DNA of 64,000 bases from positions 248,001 through 312,000 of the forward strand of contig JAEESE010000001.1 of NCBI GenBank assembly GCA_016286165.1, read 5' to 3'. Below the pieces are notes generated by a model. It searched no databases. It had not been told where the DNA came from and saw only the letters and a program-made list of their open reading frames with translations. This document shows positions 62,115 to 64,000 of this stretch, one piece after another; the stretch's first letter is position 1, and each line of letters begins with the position of its first letter. The DNA comes from Bacteroidaceae bacterium (GTDB lineage: Bacteria; Bacteroidota; Bacteroidia; Bacteroidales; Bacteroidaceae). Both the position numbers and the translations under genes were made by a program.

Positions 62115-62150
62115 ATGTCCCCCGTCTGATTAGGCGGGGGACATCTTTTT
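62115..62150. terminator. Bidirectional terminator between the WecA-like gene and rny
   Basis: ATGTCCCCCG, 10-nt loop, CGGGGGACAT, with AAAAAAA before and a T-run after. It serves both convergent genes. Confidence 0.88.
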
Positions 62151-62158
62151 ATTGCAAT

Positions 62159-63718
62159 TTACTTTGCGTAGCTAATAGCTCTTGTCTCGCGTATTACCGT
62201 TATCTTTACCTGACCGGGATATGTCATCTCGTTCTGTATACGGGTGGCGATGTCGGTTGAAAGAGTCTCGATTTGCTTGTCATCGATCTTGTCGGCGCCG
62301 ACTATCACGCGCAGTTCGCGACCAGCCTGAATGGCATATGTCTTGGTAACGCCGGGGTAGCTCATGGCAATGTCCTCGAGATCCTTCAGACGCTTTATAT
62401 AAGCTTCGGCAATCTCGCGGCGAGCACCAGGACGAGCACCGCTGATGGCATCGCAAACCTGAACGATGGGAGCTATCAATGAGGTCATCTCCATCTCTTC
62501 GTGGTGGGCTCCGATAGCATTGCAGATGTCGGGCTTTTCCTTGTATTTCTCGGCAAGCTTGGCACCATAGAGAGCGTGTGGCATCTCAGGCTCCTCATCG
62601 GGCACCTTACCGATATCGTGGAGCAGACCTGCACGCTTAGCTTTCTTGGCGTTTAGGCCAAGTTCAGAAGCCATTACGGCGCATAGGTTGGCGGTTTCGC
62701 GTGCGTGCTGTAGCAGGTTCTGGCCATAGCTCGAACGGTACTTCATCTTACCTACGATACGTATGAGCTCAGGGTGCAAGCCGTGCACACCGAGGTCGAT
62801 GGCTGTGCGCTTACCTATTTCGAGAATCTCCTCGTCAATCTGCTTCTTAACCTTCGACACCACTTCCTCGATACGTGCAGGATGTATGCGTCCGTCGGCT
62901 ACAAGCTGGTGCAGGGCAAGGCGTGCAATCTCGCGTCGTACAGGGTCGAAGCCGCTGATGACGATGGCTTCGGGTGTGTCGTCGACTACAATCTCAACAC
63001 CGGCTGCGGACTCAAGGGCACGAATGTTGCGACCTTCACGTCCGATGATGCGTCCCTTGACGTCGTCGTTCTCGATGTGGAACACAGTTATGCTGTTCTC
63101 AACAGCCGTTTCAGTAGCTACTCGCTGAATTGTTTGAATGACGATGCGCTTGGCTTCCTTGTTTGCTGTCATCTTGGCGTCGTCCATGATCTCGTTGATG
63201 TAGCTGGCGGCTTCGGTCTTGGCCTCGTCCTTGAGGGTTTCAATGAGTCGCTCGCGAGCTTCATCGGCTGTAAGGCCGCTAATCTTCTCGAGCTGAGTGC
63301 GCTCCTGTGCGATGAGGTTCTCGAGTCGCTGACCGAGTTCCTCTTCTTTCTTCTGCAGCATCATCTGCTGCTGGTCAAGACGCTTGCGTTCTGCTTCTTG
63401 TTCGTTCTTGCGACGGTTTAGTTCGTCCTGTCGTTGGTTGAGGCTTATCTCGCGCTGTTTGATACGGTTCTCGCCTTGCTGAATTTGTTGGTTGCGCTGC
63501 TGCACTTCCTTTTCCAGTTCGGCTTTCTTGTTGAGGAACTTCTCTTTTACTTCGAGTAGTTTCTGCTGTTTGATTACCTCAGCGTCCTTCTTTGCCTCTT
63601 CATGCATCTCGCGTATGCGTGCAGGGCGCGTGTGCCTATACCAGATGAGCAGGTATATGACCATGGCTGCTGCTATTACTGCGGATGCGATGGTGATTAT
63701 CAGTCCTAATGTGGTCAT
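62159..63718 (-). CDS. rny: Ribonuclease Y
   Basis: 519 aa, the usual length. An endoribonuclease that starts mRNA decay. N-terminal transmembrane anchor (about residues 3-27), a long coiled coil rich in Glu, Lys, Gln (about 35-160), a KH domain ([17 protein letters not shown], about 225-240) and the HD domain with GLLHDIGKV and the ligand GAHHEEME. The C-terminal block is also typical ([19 protein letters not shown]). It lies downstream of zapA on the same strand. Confidence 0.95.
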   Translation of the reverse strand: MTTLGLIITIASAVIAAAMVIYLLIWYRHTRPARIREMHEEAKKDAEVIKQQKLLEVKEKFLNKKAELEKEVQQRNQQIQQGENRIKQREISLNQRQDELNRRKNEQEAERKRLDQQQMMLQKKEEELGQRLENLIAQERTQLEKISGLTADEARERLIETLKDEAKTEAASYINEIMDDAKMTANKEAKRIVIQTIQRVATETAVENSITVFHIENDDVKGRIIGREGRNIRALESAAGVEIVVDDTPEAIVISGFDPVRREIARLALHQLVADGRIHPARIEEVVSKVKKQIDEEILEIGKRTAIDLGVHGLHPELIRIVGKMKYRSSYGQNLLQHARETANLCAVMASELGLNAKKAKRAGLLHDIGKVPDEEPEMPHALYGAKLAEKYKEKPDICNAIGAHHEEMEMTSLIAPIVQVCDAISGARPGARREIAEAYIKRLKDLEDIAMSYPGVTKTYAIQAGRELRVIVGADKIDDKQIETLSTDIATRIQNEMTYPGQVKITVIRETRAISYAK

Positions 63719-63755
63719 GAGTGATTTAGTTGGTTATATATATAATTAATGTATA

Positions 63756-63856
63756 AACGCGCCATCCTTATCCTCACATCCGGCCTTTCTTTCGAGAAGG
63801 ACGTTTGCGAGGCGGGTGGTGCGTTCGTTGTTTTAGGCTTCAGATGTGCTCGAAGC
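63756..63856 (-). ncRNA. Structured intergenic RNA candidate between zapA and rny (6S-like?)
   Basis: On the - strand a small hairpin (GCTTC/GAAGC, 63856-63837) is followed by a long irregular hairpin (63825-63756) with outer stem AACGCACC/GGCGCGTT and inner stem CCTCGCA/TGTGAGG. 6S RNA follows zapA in many Proteobacteria, so a 6S-like RNA is one reading; a processed rny leader is another. The pairing is visible, the identity is not. Confidence 0.35.
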
Positions 63857-63869
63857 GTTAGCAAGTCCT

Positions 63870-64000
63870 TTATTTCAGGGCTGCATTCACTTCGCTTGTA
63901 AGTCCCGTAATCGCGGCTATCAGCGGCTGTATGTTAGCGCTGGCCTCTGTTTTCTGTTGCAGAACAGCAATGTCGAGTACGGTCATTAGCAGGTATGTCT
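63870..64000 (-). CDS. zapA: Cell division protein ZapA, C-terminal end (cut by the window edge)
   Basis: Only the last 43 residues are present, reading TYLLMTVLDIAVLQQKTE... and ending AALK. The first part resembles the dimer/coiled-coil helix of ZapA, and zapA next to rny is the common order in Bacteroidota. ZapA binds FtsZ and bundles protofilaments. The start lies beyond 64000. Confidence 0.6.
   Translation of the reverse strand, partial: TYLLMTVLDIAVLQQKTEASANIQPLIAAITGLTSEVNAALK

Overview
The window looks like a chromosomal segment of a Bacteroidota bacterium, most likely order Bacteroidales and Prevotella-like. This is inferred from promoters of the TTTG / TAnnTTTG type, few Shine-Dalgarno sequences, a tmRNA tag ending YALAA, a small SRP RNA of Bacteroidota form, secreted proteins ending in a short 'GIYIxxGKK' tail of the type IX sorting-domain kind, an rny-zapA pair, and DUF1080 and WbsX families.

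Layout. 1-410: a small RNA operon (tRNA-Ser, SRP RNA, tRNA-Thr, terminator). 585-8643: a seven-gene + strand saccharide cluster with two Gfo/Idh/MocA oxidoreductases, two DUF1080 (3-keto-glycoside hydrolase family) proteins, a metallophosphoesterase, a xylose-isomerase-like TIM barrel and a GH43-like protein. It fits oxidative (3-keto) cleavage of glycosides at the cell envelope. 8810-39480: three giant tandem paralogues on the - strand (3141, 3178 and 3167 aa), about 29 kb of surface-protein coding sequence. Two are preceded by a duplicated 64-aa one-helix membrane protein with its own promoter, and one is followed by a 320-aa secreted protein with a similar C-terminal tail. 39912-41723: a membrane-spanning TPR/AraC-type regulator on the same strand directly upstream. 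42054-43355: a histidine-type (MINPP/phytase-like) phosphatase. 43423-44042: tmRNA (ssrA) with a duplicated 3' end and terminator.

44178-62105 is an exopolysaccharide locus: an initiating sugar transferase, a Wza-like export protein, a Wzz-like protein, a UDP-HexNAc dehydrogenase, a Wzx flippase, a putative Wzy, several glycosyltransferases, an acyltransferase, a DUF4886 lipoprotein, a WbsX-family protein, WecB, an SDR epimerase, and a second initiating transferase of WecA type. 62159-64000 holds ribonuclease Y, a structured intergenic RNA candidate and the 3' end of zapA.

The most distinctive part is the giant-protein locus. The three paralogues are mosaics: A and B share the N-terminal region, B and C share the centre, and A and C share the C-terminal region. 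A motif AGAC(G/A)AATT lies upstream of all three transcription units, in A and B as a direct repeat spaced 22 bp. Together with the duplicated 64-aa membrane protein, relic-like 27/28-aa ORFs, long N-terminal extensions on two of the giants and the adjacent regulator, this looks like a regulated, recombining surface-protein system that I cannot match to a named one.
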